From the NCBI RefSeq assembly GCF_037543845.1, contig NZ_JBBIFX010000001.1, positions 1,240,001-1,304,000 of the forward strand: a stretch of 64,000 bases of DNA. The letters run 5' to 3'. Of this stretch, positions 1 to 7,891 are shown piece by piece. Origin of the DNA: Gymnodinialimonas ulvae (GTDB lineage: Bacteria > Pseudomonadota > Alphaproteobacteria > Rhodobacterales > Rhodobacteraceae). Numbering within the stretch: position 1 is the first letter of the stretch; each line of letters opens with the position of its first letter. Both the position numbers and the translations under genes were made by a program. The notes under the pieces were generated by a model. It was given only the letters and a program-made list of their open reading frames with translations. It was not told where the DNA came from and ran no database searches.

Positions 1-1020
1 GGCGACGCGCGCCTCCATCGACATCGCGGCCAGATCACCCGAACCGGGCGATCTTGCGCTTGGCGGACCCGGAGCGGGCGGCGCTGCACGCAGGCCTGCC
101 TCGGCCCCCGGTGTCTCCGCCAGCCCGTTCGGGTCGGCCAAACGCACCGCGCGGCGTCCGCCGATCTGGCCCAACTTGCCGCGCGCGAAAACATGGCCAC
201 CTTCACTCTCCAACGTTACCGCACTCAAATCGGCGCGGTCAAACGGGATCAGGTCGCCGTCCTGCAACGCTTCGACCTTTGCCAGCGGCATATCCACCCG
301 CATCAATACGGCATTCAACGCCAGCGGCGCGGGGCCCAGTGCCGCCAGCATATCGGCCTTCCAACTGTCCGGGCGTGGTGGTTTTGCCTCGGGCCGCTTA
401 CCGTTTTTCCGCCCCAGGGCCGGATCGGTCGGCAACAGGATCATCAGCTTGCCGGTCTTCAACCCAGCCGCGGTCACATTGGCCTGCAACAGGTGATAGC
501 CGCGGGCGGGCAAGAGAAGGTTGATCTGACTGCGGTCCTTGATCCGGCTGCCGTAACGCATCCGCTCCGGCCAACTGCGCCCGTTGATCCCGTTGCCCTC
601 AAACGCCAAAGCGCCGTACATCAGGTCAATGAAATCGGCACAAAGCGCCTCGTCGATGCGCGTGACCGCGCGTGGCGGGCCCTGTCCCTCTTCCACGCGG
701 CCAGTGGTCTGCACCTCGATCAGCGCGTCGACCAACGTATGTTCCAACGCCAAAAGACCGCGCCGCCCTTCCATATCTTCGGTGGCCGCGATCAGCCCGT
801 GATCGGGAAAGGCGTCAATGGCGGCCTGCAGATTGGTGTCCAGCCCGATATCGATCCCATCAAGGCTGATCCCGAACCCTTCCATCGGGGCGCCTGCGCG
901 CCGTACGGCACGGCTCAGCGCCACGTCCAGCTGCGCTGACAATTCCTCGGGCCGCATCCCCACACCGGAATGCGCCGCAATTTTGCGGGCCAGGACAGGG
1001 CGCGTGTCAGGGGCGGACAT
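1..1020 (-). CDS. FliM/FliN-family flagellar motor switch protein (partial, 3' end outside window)
   Basis: The reading frame is open from an ATG at 1020 down to the left edge, giving 340 residues with no stop, so the C-terminus is missing. Residues about 230-295 look like a SpoA (FliM/FliN C-terminal) domain: a hydrophobic strand, then a VDMPLAKVEALQDGDLIPF segment that matches the family's GDxIPL turn. The preceding region resembles the FliM middle domain. The family forms the C-ring of the flagellar motor and binds CheY-P. What remains after the SpoA domain is rich in Pro and Ala and looks like a disordered tail. No other flagellar gene is visible in the window, so it could be an accessory motor-switch paralogue rather than the main fliM. 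Family assignment is fairly sure; the exact role is inferred. Confidence 0.75.
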   Translation of the reverse strand, partial: MSAPDTRPVLARKIAAHSGVGMRPEELSAQLDVALSRAVRRAGAPMEGFGISLDGIDIGLDTNLQAAIDAFPDHGLIAATEDMEGRRGLLALEHTLVDALIEVQTTGRVEEGQGPPRAVTRIDEALCADFIDLMYGALAFEGNGINGRSWPERMRYGSRIKDRSQINLLLPARGYHLLQANVTAAGLKTGKLMILLPTDPALGRKNGKRPEAKPPRPDSWKADMLAALGPAPLALNAVLMRVDMPLAKVEALQDGDLIPFDRADLSAVTLESEGGHVFARGKLGQIGGRRAVRLADPNGLAETPGAEAGLRAAPPAPGPPSARSPGSGDLAAMSMEARVA

Positions 1021-1116
1021 CTCGAAATAAGGCCTTCTGGCTTGGGAAAACGGCGCGTGCGCGTTGATCTGCCACAAAAGCCGTTAACGAAGCCCTTACG
1101 CTCTATGTTTTTCCGC

Positions 1117-1170
1117 TTACGCCACTTACGCCACCCAAGCCACCCAAGCCACTCAAACCACTCACGCCGC
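1117..1170. repeat. Six-unit 9-nt tandem array at the 3' end of the histidine kinase gene
   Basis: Six consecutive 9-nt units run in perfect register: TTACGCCAC twice, CCAAGCCAC twice, then TCAAACCAC and TCACGCCGC. The last unit contains the stop codon of the kinase gene (TCA at 1162-1164 on the plus strand). The array fills the spacer between the kinase and the FliM-like gene. It is not translated in either annotated gene. Confidence 0.8.
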
Positions 1171-3828
1171 GCGCGATGCCCGCGCCGGCAAACGCACCCG
1201 GAAGGTCGCGCCGCCCGGGCGCGGCACGTAGTGTAAATCGCCGTCGAGCCTGGCCATGATCTCCCGGCTGATGGCCAGGCCAAGCCCCGCCCCAGGTGCC
1301 CCCCGTGCGGTATCAAGCCGTGCGAATTTCTCAAAGATCAGAGCCTCTTGCCGGGTCGAGATGCCGCTGCCGTTGTCAGAGAATTCCACCACGACGCCCT
1401 GCGCATCCGCCACAACCGCGATCACCAGTTCTGGCGCCTGCGCGTCGCAATACTTGCGCGCGTTCGAGATCAGGTTGATGAACACTTGTGCCAGCCGGTC
1501 ACTGTCGGTCCACAGCGCCACCGCCTCGCGGGCGCGGTCGCGTTTGATCACGATGCCGCCCCCCGCCTCGGCCCCGGCCGCATTGGTCGCGCGGTCCAGC
1601 ACATCGGCCAAATTCGCCTCCCCCAGGTTCAACGTCACGCGCCCGTTTTCCAAGACGCTGAGGTCCAGCAAATCATCCAGCAGTCGTGTGAGACGCAGAC
1701 TTTCGTCGTGGATGATCCGCGAAAACCGCGTGCGCGCGGCGTCATCGACCTTGTCGGCCTGCATCAAGATCTCGGAAAACGACCGGATCGACGTCATCGG
1801 CGTGCGCAACTCGTGGCTGATCTGGCTCAGGAAATCGTCCTTTTGCACCGACAATTCGGTCAGCTTGGCGTTCACCTCGCGCAGGCGGCCTGCGGTCTGA
1901 GCCAGCTCTTCGGATTTGGCTTCAAGCTGGCTGGAATATTCCATGATCTGCGCGGTTTCATCGGCCACCGCCAGCAGATCGCGCACACTGACACTGGCCG
2001 CACCGGTGATCTGCGCCACCATCGCATGCGCCGTCGCCACCCCGACCGAGCCCGCCAATTCGCGCTCCAGCCGTTCAAGGAAATCCGGGGTCGGTTCGGG
2101 CAATTGCCCATCGCGCCCCTGCGCGCGGGCGGTGTCGCGGAACAATTGGATGGCGCGGTCATCACCCATGATCCGCTGCGCCATGATACGCAGATCGTCC
2201 GATGCACCGACTGCCCCGGTCCACCCCCTAACGGCCCGTGAATGATCGAACACGTTGACGAATTGCGCGCCCTGCAATCGTTCCAGCGGGCTGGGAAAGC
2301 TCAGAAGCGAGCCCAGGATGAACAACGTCGTGTTGACCCCAAGCGACAGCACCATGGCCGTCATCAACGGATCTCCCGACTGAAGCCCAAGCGGCGTCGC
2401 GGGCGCGAGCCAGCCGATGCCAAAAGGACCCTCCGACAGGACCACGGGCATCAGGCCGCCGGTCTCCGCGACGTTGGGCAACAACAACAGCCACATCCAG
2501 ATCAAGAGCCCCGCGCCGATCCCCAGCGCCGCCCCAAGCCGCGTGGCCCCGCGCCACAGGATGCCGCCGACCAGCGCCGGAAGGATCTGCGCCACGCCCA
2601 GAAACGAGATCAACCCGATGGAGGCCAGCGCCGCCGTGCCCCCCGACAGCCGATAATAGACCCAGCCAAGCGCCAGGATCGCCGCAATCGTTAGCCGCCG
2701 CGCGGTCAGGGCCACCTTGCGCATATCTTGGCTCATCGCCACGCGTGAGTTCGACGAATGCAGCCACAGCGGCACGATGATATGGTTCGACACCATCGTC
2801 GACAGGGCCAGCGCCGCGACGATCACCATGGAGGTGGCTGCGGAAAATCCACCCAGAAACACCAACAATGCCAACCAATCCTGCCCAAGGCTCAGCGGCA
2901 CGGTCAAAACGTAAAGATCGGGGTTGTCGCCTGTGCCCGGCAAGCTCATTCCCGCCACCGCAATCGGCACTACGAAGAGCGAGATCACCATCAGGTACAA
3001 TGGAAAGGCCCACCCTGCCGTCGCCAGGTGCCGCTCGTCCGAGTTCTCGACCACCATCACCTGGAACATCCGCGGCAGGCACAGGATCGCCGCCCCCGCC
3101 AAAACCGTCAGACCCAACCATCGCGCGCCGTTGACCGGCGTGTCGGCCACCGGTGAGGCCTCGATCCGCGCCAGCATATCCCCTGGCCCGTCCGCCACGC
3201 CCCAGACGACGAAAATCCCGACCGCGACGATTGCGGTCAGCTTCACGATGGCTTCCGCCGCGATTGCGCTGACAAGACCGGGGTGGCGTTCGTTGAGATC
3301 CAGCGATCGGGTGCCGAAGACAATCGTGAAAAGCGCCAGCCCCGCCGCAACCCAAAGCGCCGTATTGACCGTGTCGCCCGCGTCGGTGAACACCGAGAAC
3401 GACAGGGCAACCGATTGTAATTGAAGTGCAATGTAGGGTGTCGTCCCCAGCACCGCCAGCAATGTGACAAGCACCGCAAGCCCGCCGGATTTGCCATAGC
3501 GGCTGGAGATCATATCCGCGATCGACGTCACTCGCTGCGCGCGCCCGATCCGCACCATTTTCCGCAAGAGCCAGAACCAGCCCACGAAGACCAGCGTCGG
3601 CCCGAGATAGATTGTCAGGTATTCCAATCCCGACCGCGCCGCCGAGCCGACCGCGCCGTAAAACGTCCAGGCGGTGGCATAGATCGACAGGGACAGCGTG
3701 TAGGTAATCGGCGAGTTCAGCCACCGCACCTCGCCCCGCTTCGCCGCGCGTTCGGCCCAGAACGCCACACCGAAAAGCACCAAGACATATAGGATACAGA
3801 TCGTGACGAGGCCGTTGAAACTCAACAT
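1162..3828 (-). CDS. Sensor histidine kinase with N-terminal sodium:solute symporter domain (CbrA/CrbS type)
   Basis: 888 residues. Residues 1 to about 480 are a multi-helix membrane domain of the sodium:solute symporter (SSF) family, recognisable from its N-terminal LSIYATAWTFYGAVG and SIADMISSRYGKSGG segments. A linker of about 120 residues (STAC-like) and a coiled coil lead to a classical kinase core: H-box SHELRTP with phospho-accepting His672, N-box NLISNARKY near 785, G1 box DNGSG near 818 and G2 box GAGLGLA near 846. Known relatives (CbrA, CrbS) couple transport or sensing of a small nutrient to control of carbon use, with CrbS governing acetate use. It is the last gene of a minus-strand operon: it starts 1 nt after the stop of the small membrane gene, downstream of a response regulator. 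The ligand cannot be read from the sequence. Confidence 0.93.
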   Translation of the reverse strand: MLSFNGLVTICILYVLVLFGVAFWAERAAKRGEVRWLNSPITYTLSLSIYATAWTFYGAVGSAARSGLEYLTIYLGPTLVFVGWFWLLRKMVRIGRAQRVTSIADMISSRYGKSGGLAVLVTLLAVLGTTPYIALQLQSVALSFSVFTDAGDTVNTALWVAAGLALFTIVFGTRSLDLNERHPGLVSAIAAEAIVKLTAIVAVGIFVVWGVADGPGDMLARIEASPVADTPVNGARWLGLTVLAGAAILCLPRMFQVMVVENSDERHLATAGWAFPLYLMVISLFVVPIAVAGMSLPGTGDNPDLYVLTVPLSLGQDWLALLVFLGGFSAATSMVIVAALALSTMVSNHIIVPLWLHSSNSRVAMSQDMRKVALTARRLTIAAILALGWVYYRLSGGTAALASIGLISFLGVAQILPALVGGILWRGATRLGAALGIGAGLLIWMWLLLLPNVAETGGLMPVVLSEGPFGIGWLAPATPLGLQSGDPLMTAMVLSLGVNTTLFILGSLLSFPSPLERLQGAQFVNVFDHSRAVRGWTGAVGASDDLRIMAQRIMGDDRAIQLFRDTARAQGRDGQLPEPTPDFLERLERELAGSVGVATAHAMVAQITGAASVSVRDLLAVADETAQIMEYSSQLEAKSEELAQTAGRLREVNAKLTELSVQKDDFLSQISHELRTPMTSIRSFSEILMQADKVDDAARTRFSRIIHDESLRLTRLLDDLLDLSVLENGRVTLNLGEANLADVLDRATNAAGAEAGGGIVIKRDRAREAVALWTDSDRLAQVFINLISNARKYCDAQAPELVIAVVADAQGVVVEFSDNGSGISTRQEALIFEKFARLDTARGAPGAGLGLAISREIMARLDGDLHYVPRPGGATFRVRLPARASRAA

Positions 3829-3829
3829 C

Positions 3830-4189
3830 TCAGCCGTCCCCGGGGCGCCCCGAACCGGCGGGGGTGTCGTCCACGCCCTGGACGCGGCTCGGTTCGTCCA
3901 CGCCCTGGACGCGGCTCACATCGTCCACGCCATGAACGCGGCTCACATCGTCCAGCCCCTGCATACGGCTCAAAGCACGGCTGACCAGCGCGGTGAGCAC
4001 GATCAGGCCCATCCAGATGGCGAAATAATAGACGAGCGTCGCCGACAGATTGACCGGCTCCGAGCCCGAACCCCGGATGAAAATCGGGCCGAAGATCAAC
4101 ACAAGACCCAGCACCGGCAACAACCGCGCAGCGTCTTGCAATCGGTTCAACCGATAGGTCCGCCGTTCCAGAAACAGCTGCCGGGCCAT
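3830..4189 (-). CDS. Small two-helix membrane protein with C-terminal 9-residue repeats
   Basis: 119 residues. Two hydrophobic segments (about 23-40 and 48-68) are preceded by a basic N-terminus. The size and topology recall the DUF4212 small subunits that accompany sodium:solute symporters, but I cannot show homology. Residues about 72-107 are four copies of a nine-residue unit of the form VDDVSRVQG, encoded by a 27-nt tandem repeat. The gene sits between the response regulator (3-nt gap) and the symporter-kinase (1-nt gap), so the three are surely co-transcribed. I infer that it is a partner of the symporter domain, perhaps for assembly or sensing. The repeat tail is acidic, probably cytoplasmic and unstructured, and likely to vary in copy number. 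Confidence 0.75.
   Translation of the reverse strand: MARQLFLERRTYRLNRLQDAARLLPVLGLVLIFGPIFIRGSGSEPVNLSATLVYYFAIWMGLIVLTALVSRALSRMQGLDDVSRVHGVDDVSRVQGVDEPSRVQGVDDTPAGSGRPGDG
3869..3976. repeat. 27-nt tandem repeat, four units, inside the small membrane gene
   Basis: Four head-to-tail 27-nt units at 3869-3895, 3896-3922, 3923-3949 and 3950-3976. Units 1 and 2 differ at a few positions near the 3' end, unit 3 at a few more and unit 4 is most diverged. The length is a multiple of three, so gain or loss of a unit keeps the frame and only changes the number of nine-residue repeats in the protein. Confidence 0.9.
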
Positions 4190-4192
4190 CCG

Positions 4193-4624
4193 TCAGCCCC
4201 GTCCCGCTGCCGCCTGCGGCATCATGCGATCGGGGGCGATCTCTTTGACAACGCTCAGCAATTCGTCGTTTGAGAATGGCTTGGTCAGAAACGCATTGGC
4301 GCCCAAAGCCTGCGCCTGATCGCGGTCCTGCGCCTGCCCCTTGGCGGTCAGCATCACAACCGGAAGATCACGTGTCTCGGGTGCGGCCCGGAGCCCGCGC
4401 AGGATATCGAAGCCCGAGCATCCCGGCAGCATCACGTCCAGCACCAGCACATCTGGGTTGAGCCGGGCGACCTCGGCCAGCGCGCTGTCGCCCTTGCCAT
4501 GCCCCCGCACATCCCAACCCGCCCGGCTCAGGATAAAGGTCAGCGCCTCAAGGATATTGGTCTCGTCCTCGATGATGAGGATCGTGCCAGGTCCCGTGTC
4601 GGGCGATAGGTGTTCTTGTATCAT
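4193..4624 (-). CDS. Single-domain response regulator (CheY-like REC)
   Basis: 143 residues, essentially one receiver domain. The acidic pair E19-D20, phospho-acceptor D63 (in VLDVMLPG), T93 and K115 (in LTKPF) are all present, so it should be phosphorylatable. There is no output domain, unlike the DNA-binding CrbR partner of CrbS. The ATG is preceded by a strong GGAGG seven bases upstream. It is the first gene of the operon with the small membrane protein and the symporter-kinase. With no output domain it must act through another protein, either as a phosphorelay intermediate or by binding a partner. The XRE-type regulator just upstream is an obvious candidate. Confidence 0.95.
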   Translation of the reverse strand: MIQEHLSPDTGPGTILIIEDETNILEALTFILSRAGWDVRGHGKGDSALAEVARLNPDVLVLDVMLPGCSGFDILRGLRAAPETRDLPVVMLTAKGQAQDRDQAQALGANAFLTKPFSNDELLSVVKEIAPDRMMPQAAAGRG

Positions 4625-4726
4625 GCCCAGTCCTCCGCCACGGGGCGGCTTCGGGGGAATGGTCGTTCACCCGCGCCTGATGTTCCAACATTGCCCAAAA
4701 CGCGGGCAACACGCAACAATTTTGCG

Positions 4727-6043
4727 TCAAACCGCGGGCGCGCCTGCGCGACGGGCCGAACAGGCCGCGCGGGAACAGGTCTCGCACCCCGGCCCTGCGG
4801 CGATCAACGCAAGGCTGCGCGCGCGCGGGCGCGCCTGCATGATCAACATCACGCCTTGCACATGGGCGGCCGCCCCGAAATCCGCGCCATCGTGGATGTC
4901 TGCCACCGCCCATACGTGAAACCGCGCACCGTGCGGCATCTCGATCTCGGCCTCCTCGGCCTGTCCCGGGCGCGACAACGCGCGGTAAAGCGGCCACAGC
5001 GGGCACCCCGCCACCACCCGCGGCAGCGCAAAGCCCGACAATCGCCGCCGGTGCACCATCGCGCCCGCAGCATCGCAAATCGCCAGCCCAACAGGCGGCG
5101 CGCCGCACTCCATCGGAAGGTTCGCCATCCGCCGCAGCACCGGGGCCACGCCAACACCCATCCGCGCCACCAGGGCGACCGGATCAAACCCGACCTCTTG
5201 CGCGGCGCGGGTGAAGGGCGCAAGCGGTAACAGCTTGGCATCACGCGCATAATCCGCCAGCCGCGCCGCCCCCATCGCGCGCGCCTTCGGATGATCCATA
5301 CCCGGCGCACGGTCCAGAACCGCCTCTATCGCACCCTCCCCACCGGCCTCGATCTGCGCAAACAGATGGCCCGCCGCCTCGAACATCGCCTCGACAGTTT
5401 CCGCAGGTGATCCGACATCCGCGTCGGGGGCCTCGAACTGCGCCAGAAGGCCCGTGGCCTGGGTCGACAGACGCTCCGCCTCCTCGTGCAGGTTGCGGTG
5501 AAACCGTCCGCGCCAAGCCGGGTCCAGGTCGGTCTCGCGCACCAGAATGTCGGCCGTGGACCGGATCGCCGCGACCGACGAGAGCACATCATGCATCGCC
5601 TCCGACAGGACCGGATCATGGGTCAACCGGTCGCGCAGCGCCTCGACCTGCGCATCAAGCCGTTGCACCCGCCGTTCCTGCGCCGCGATCAGCGCGGTCC
5701 AGCCAGGAAACCGTGCTGCCAATTCGTCGATCCGCTCGCTTTCCGGGCCCAGATCGCCCTGCGCCCGCGCCGCCGCATCCAACAGCGCGCTGACCTCCGC
5801 ATCCGCCCCTTCCGTAAGCGCCGAGGGATCGACAACCAGAACCCGGGCGATCTCCAGCAAAAGCTTGCCGCCGATCCGCCGGTGGTTGTGTTCGATCAGG
5901 TTCAGATACGAGGGGGAAACCCCGACAGCTTCCGCCAAAGCCGCTTGTTTCAACCCGCGCGCCAGCCGCTGCTCGCGGATCCGGCTGCCGGTGATTTCCG
6001 ACGGGGCGCTGGCGTTCGCCGTCTCTTTCATGGCGTTTTTCAT
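4727..6043 (-). CDS. XRE-family regulator (ScfR/RamB-like) with a histidine-kinase-like phosphoacceptor helix
   Basis: 438 residues from ATG 6043, chosen because AAAGG lies about 7 bases upstream; a TTG at 6049 and an ATG at 6031 are alternatives. Residues about 20-75 are a helix-turn-helix of the XRE type (RIREQRLARGLKQAALAEA, then SPSYLNLIEHNHR). The C-terminal part with its Cys-containing motifs (CPLWPLYRA near 350, CETCSRAAC near the end) matches the short-chain fatty-acyl regulator family (ScfR, RamB, PrpR-like). Those usually carry an IrrE-like HExxH peptidase segment in the middle, and none is visible here. Residues about 145-205 instead align with a HisKA dimerisation and phosphoacceptor domain, with H151 at the phospho-His position. 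Likely a regulator of acetate or propionate metabolism linked to the adjacent two-component genes; that link is inferred. Confidence 0.82.
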   Translation of the reverse strand: MKNAMKETANASAPSEITGSRIREQRLARGLKQAALAEAVGVSPSYLNLIEHNHRRIGGKLLLEIARVLVVDPSALTEGADAEVSALLDAAARAQGDLGPESERIDELAARFPGWTALIAAQERRVQRLDAQVEALRDRLTHDPVLSEAMHDVLSSVAAIRSTADILVRETDLDPAWRGRFHRNLHEEAERLSTQATGLLAQFEAPDADVGSPAETVEAMFEAAGHLFAQIEAGGEGAIEAVLDRAPGMDHPKARAMGAARLADYARDAKLLPLAPFTRAAQEVGFDPVALVARMGVGVAPVLRRMANLPMECGAPPVGLAICDAAGAMVHRRRLSGFALPRVVAGCPLWPLYRALSRPGQAEEAEIEMPHGARFHVWAVADIHDGADFGAAAHVQGVMLIMQARPRARSLALIAAGPGCETCSRAACSARRAGAPAV

Positions 6044-6051
6044 GGGCAACC

Positions 6052-6076
6052 TTTACCATCTTTACAAGAAATTTAC
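6052..6076. promoter_or_regulatory. Three TTTAC direct repeats before the XRE regulator gene
   Basis: TTTAC occurs at 6052-6056, 6061-6065 and 6072-6076, immediately upstream of the regulator's start and in the divergent spacer it shares with the gene at 6230. AT-rich direct repeats next to an XRE regulator suggest an autoregulatory site. No experimental motif is matched, so the call is tentative. Confidence 0.3.
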
Positions 6077-6229
6077 ACGCTGAATTTCGCCGTGCCGTTC
6101 ACCTCTTAATATTCTGATTTATAGCAACTTTGCCGCACTTTTGGCGCCGCGTTCATGGCTTGTTAAGGCGTGCGTATTATATGATGTCCGTGGGGCACTC
6201 TGAACGCATTGCGTTTGAGGAGAGCGAGA

Positions 6230-6760
6230 ATGGACATTACAAACACACCGTCACGTGTGGAATTGGCGGTCTCCCCCGCGCGGGCCGACATCCGCACCAA
6301 CGCCGGAAGTATGACCGGGCGGGCCGAAACCAAGAACCCCGTGACGGCCACCGACAAGACCGAAAGCACGGGTGCCGCCCGCCAACACGAAACCGCGTCG
6401 CAAAACCCCGGCCAAAGTGCCCGCGCGGTCAAACCTCTTGATGTCTTTCAAGTTGGCGATAACGACGATATCCCGCCACCGCCGGAACCGCCCCGGCATC
6501 CGCTGGCCATGCTTGCCATGGCCCCGCCGGATCCGGCGACCGAGGGTGACATTCTTGAGGTCGACAGCGACGCGGACGCGGCCGCACGCCAGGCCGACGC
6601 GACGATCGAAGGGCCGGACGGGGCCACGGGTGACACCCAGACGTCACAGACAAAGGTCCAGCCTTCGCCACCTGCCCCGGACCCGGCTGCGGCGGCACCG
6701 GAGTTCTACCAATCCGGCGCGCCCGAGCCGATCAATCGCACCGTCGATATCCGCCGCTGA
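6230..6760 (+). CDS. Uncharacterised Pro/Ala/Asp-rich protein
   Basis: 176 residues from the ATG at 6230, preceded by a purine-rich GAGGAGAGCGAG ribosome-binding region; an upstream in-frame ATG at 6209 lacks one. There is no signal peptide, no membrane segment and no recognisable domain. The composition is rich in Pro, Ala, Asp and Thr with a PPPPEPPRHP stretch near residue 90, so the protein is probably largely disordered. It is transcribed divergently from the XRE regulator and convergently with the ABC transporter operon. I do not recognise its family. The good ribosome-binding site and codon usage typical of the region support a real gene. Confidence 0.6.
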   Translation: MDITNTPSRVELAVSPARADIRTNAGSMTGRAETKNPVTATDKTESTGAARQHETASQNPGQSARAVKPLDVFQVGDNDDIPPPPEPPRHPLAMLAMAPPDPATEGDILEVDSDADAAARQADATIEGPDGATGDTQTSQTKVQPSPPAPDPAAAAPEFYQSGAPEPINRTVDIRR

Positions 6761-6780
6761 TCCGCTGCCCATCCCGTGCA

Positions 6781-6821
6781 GGAAAGAAAACGGCCCCGCG
6801 CAGAAGATCCGCCCGGGGCCG
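6781..6821 (-). terminator. Rho-independent terminator of the ABC-transporter/pyrimidine operon
   Basis: CGGCCCCG (6791-6798) pairs with CGGGGCCG (6814-6821) across a 15-nt loop. Read on the minus strand, the stem is followed by TTTTCTTTCC. It lies just past the stop of the substrate-binding protein gene (6844). It may also slow transcription from the plus-strand gene ending at 6760, although no T-run follows on that strand. Confidence 0.75.
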
Positions 6822-6843
6822 CTCGAAACTTTGGTCTACGCCA

Positions 6844-7839
6844 TCATTCCGCCAGCGCGGCATCCGTGATCACGTGGGTGAAGGCACCCTCGGGCTCCGC
6901 CGAGATCACCGGGTCCGACCCGCCACCCAGAAGCGTATCAACCGTCCGCTGATAGGCCTCTTCATCCAGACGACCATCGCCGCCCTCCACAAGCAGCGCG
7001 ATCTCGCCCATCATGCGCAACTGATGCTCCTCAGTCTGCGCACCGGTCTCGTCGTAATCCAGCACGATCATCGCCGCATCGTCGGGATTCTCTGCGGCCC
7101 AGGCCCACCCCTGCATCGAGGCACGCACAAACCGCGTCATCTTGTCGACAAACTCCGGATCCTCAAGGTTCTCCTCAAGCGCCCAGATGCCGTCTTCCAG
7201 CGTCGCAACCCCCTGATCTTCATAGCGGAACGTCACCAACTCTTCGGGCGTCACGCCCGCGTCGATCACCTGCCAATATTCGTTGTAGGTCATCGTCGAC
7301 ATGCAATCGGCCTGCCGCTGGATCAGCGGATCGACGTTAAAGCCCGCCTGCAAAAGCGTGACCCCATCGTCCCCGCCTTCAACACCGATGCCAAGCTGCG
7401 ACATCCACGACAGGAACGGATATTCATTGCCGAAGAACCAATGCGCCACGGTCTTGCCCGCCAAATCTGCAGGTTCCACCACGCCGCTGTCGGCCCAACA
7501 CGTCAGCATCAGGCCCGAGCGCACAAACGGCTGCGCGATGTTGACGACCGGAAGCCCACCTTCGCGCGCCGCCAGCGCCGAGGGCATCCAGTTCAACATC
7601 ACATCGGCGCCGCCACCGGCCAGAACCTGCGGCGGGGCGATGTCCGGCCCGCCAGGGATGATGTTCACCGCCAGCCCTTCTTCCTCGTAATAGCCGTTCT
7701 CAAGCGCCACGTAATAGCCCGCGAATTGCGCCTGCGTGACCCATTGCAGCTGTAGGTTCACCTCATCGAGATGCCCATCCGCCCAGGCCATACCGCCCGA
7801 AGCCAGAAGTGCTGCCCCCGCAAATGTCAGTTTTTTCAT
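6844..7839 (-). CDS. ABC transporter periplasmic substrate-binding protein (NMT1/THI5-like)
   Basis: 331 residues with a signal peptide (MKKLTFAGAALLASGGMAWA, cleavage near residue 20). The mature protein has the NMT1/THI5-like fold signature: LQLQWVTQAQFAGYYVALE near the start, followed by a glycine-rich GGPDIAPPQVLAGGGADV segment. Family members bind thiamine precursors, riboflavin, taurine, nitrate or pyrimidines. It is the last gene of an operon whose upstream genes degrade pyrimidines, and a terminator follows. I infer a pyrimidine, hydantoin or related ring compound as ligand. Automated names such as thiamine-precursor or nitrate transporter would be family-level guesses. Confidence 0.9.
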   Translation of the reverse strand: MKKLTFAGAALLASGGMAWADGHLDEVNLQLQWVTQAQFAGYYVALENGYYEEEGLAVNIIPGGPDIAPPQVLAGGGADVMLNWMPSALAAREGGLPVVNIAQPFVRSGLMLTCWADSGVVEPADLAGKTVAHWFFGNEYPFLSWMSQLGIGVEGGDDGVTLLQAGFNVDPLIQRQADCMSTMTYNEYWQVIDAGVTPEELVTFRYEDQGVATLEDGIWALEENLEDPEFVDKMTRFVRASMQGWAWAAENPDDAAMIVLDYDETGAQTEEHQLRMMGEIALLVEGGDGRLDEEAYQRTVDTLLGGGSDPVISAEPEGAFTHVITDAALAE

Positions 7840-7891
7840 CGTGTTTTTCCTCCAGGTTGGTCTTCTTGTTGGTCTTTGTGCCGGCCCCGCA

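Noticed and set aside
1081..1100. TTAACGAAGCCCTTAC as a CtrA box upstream of the FliM-like gene
   Set aside because: Only one TTAA half is good and the spacing to the other half is off, so it does not meet the TTAA-N7-TTAA pattern.
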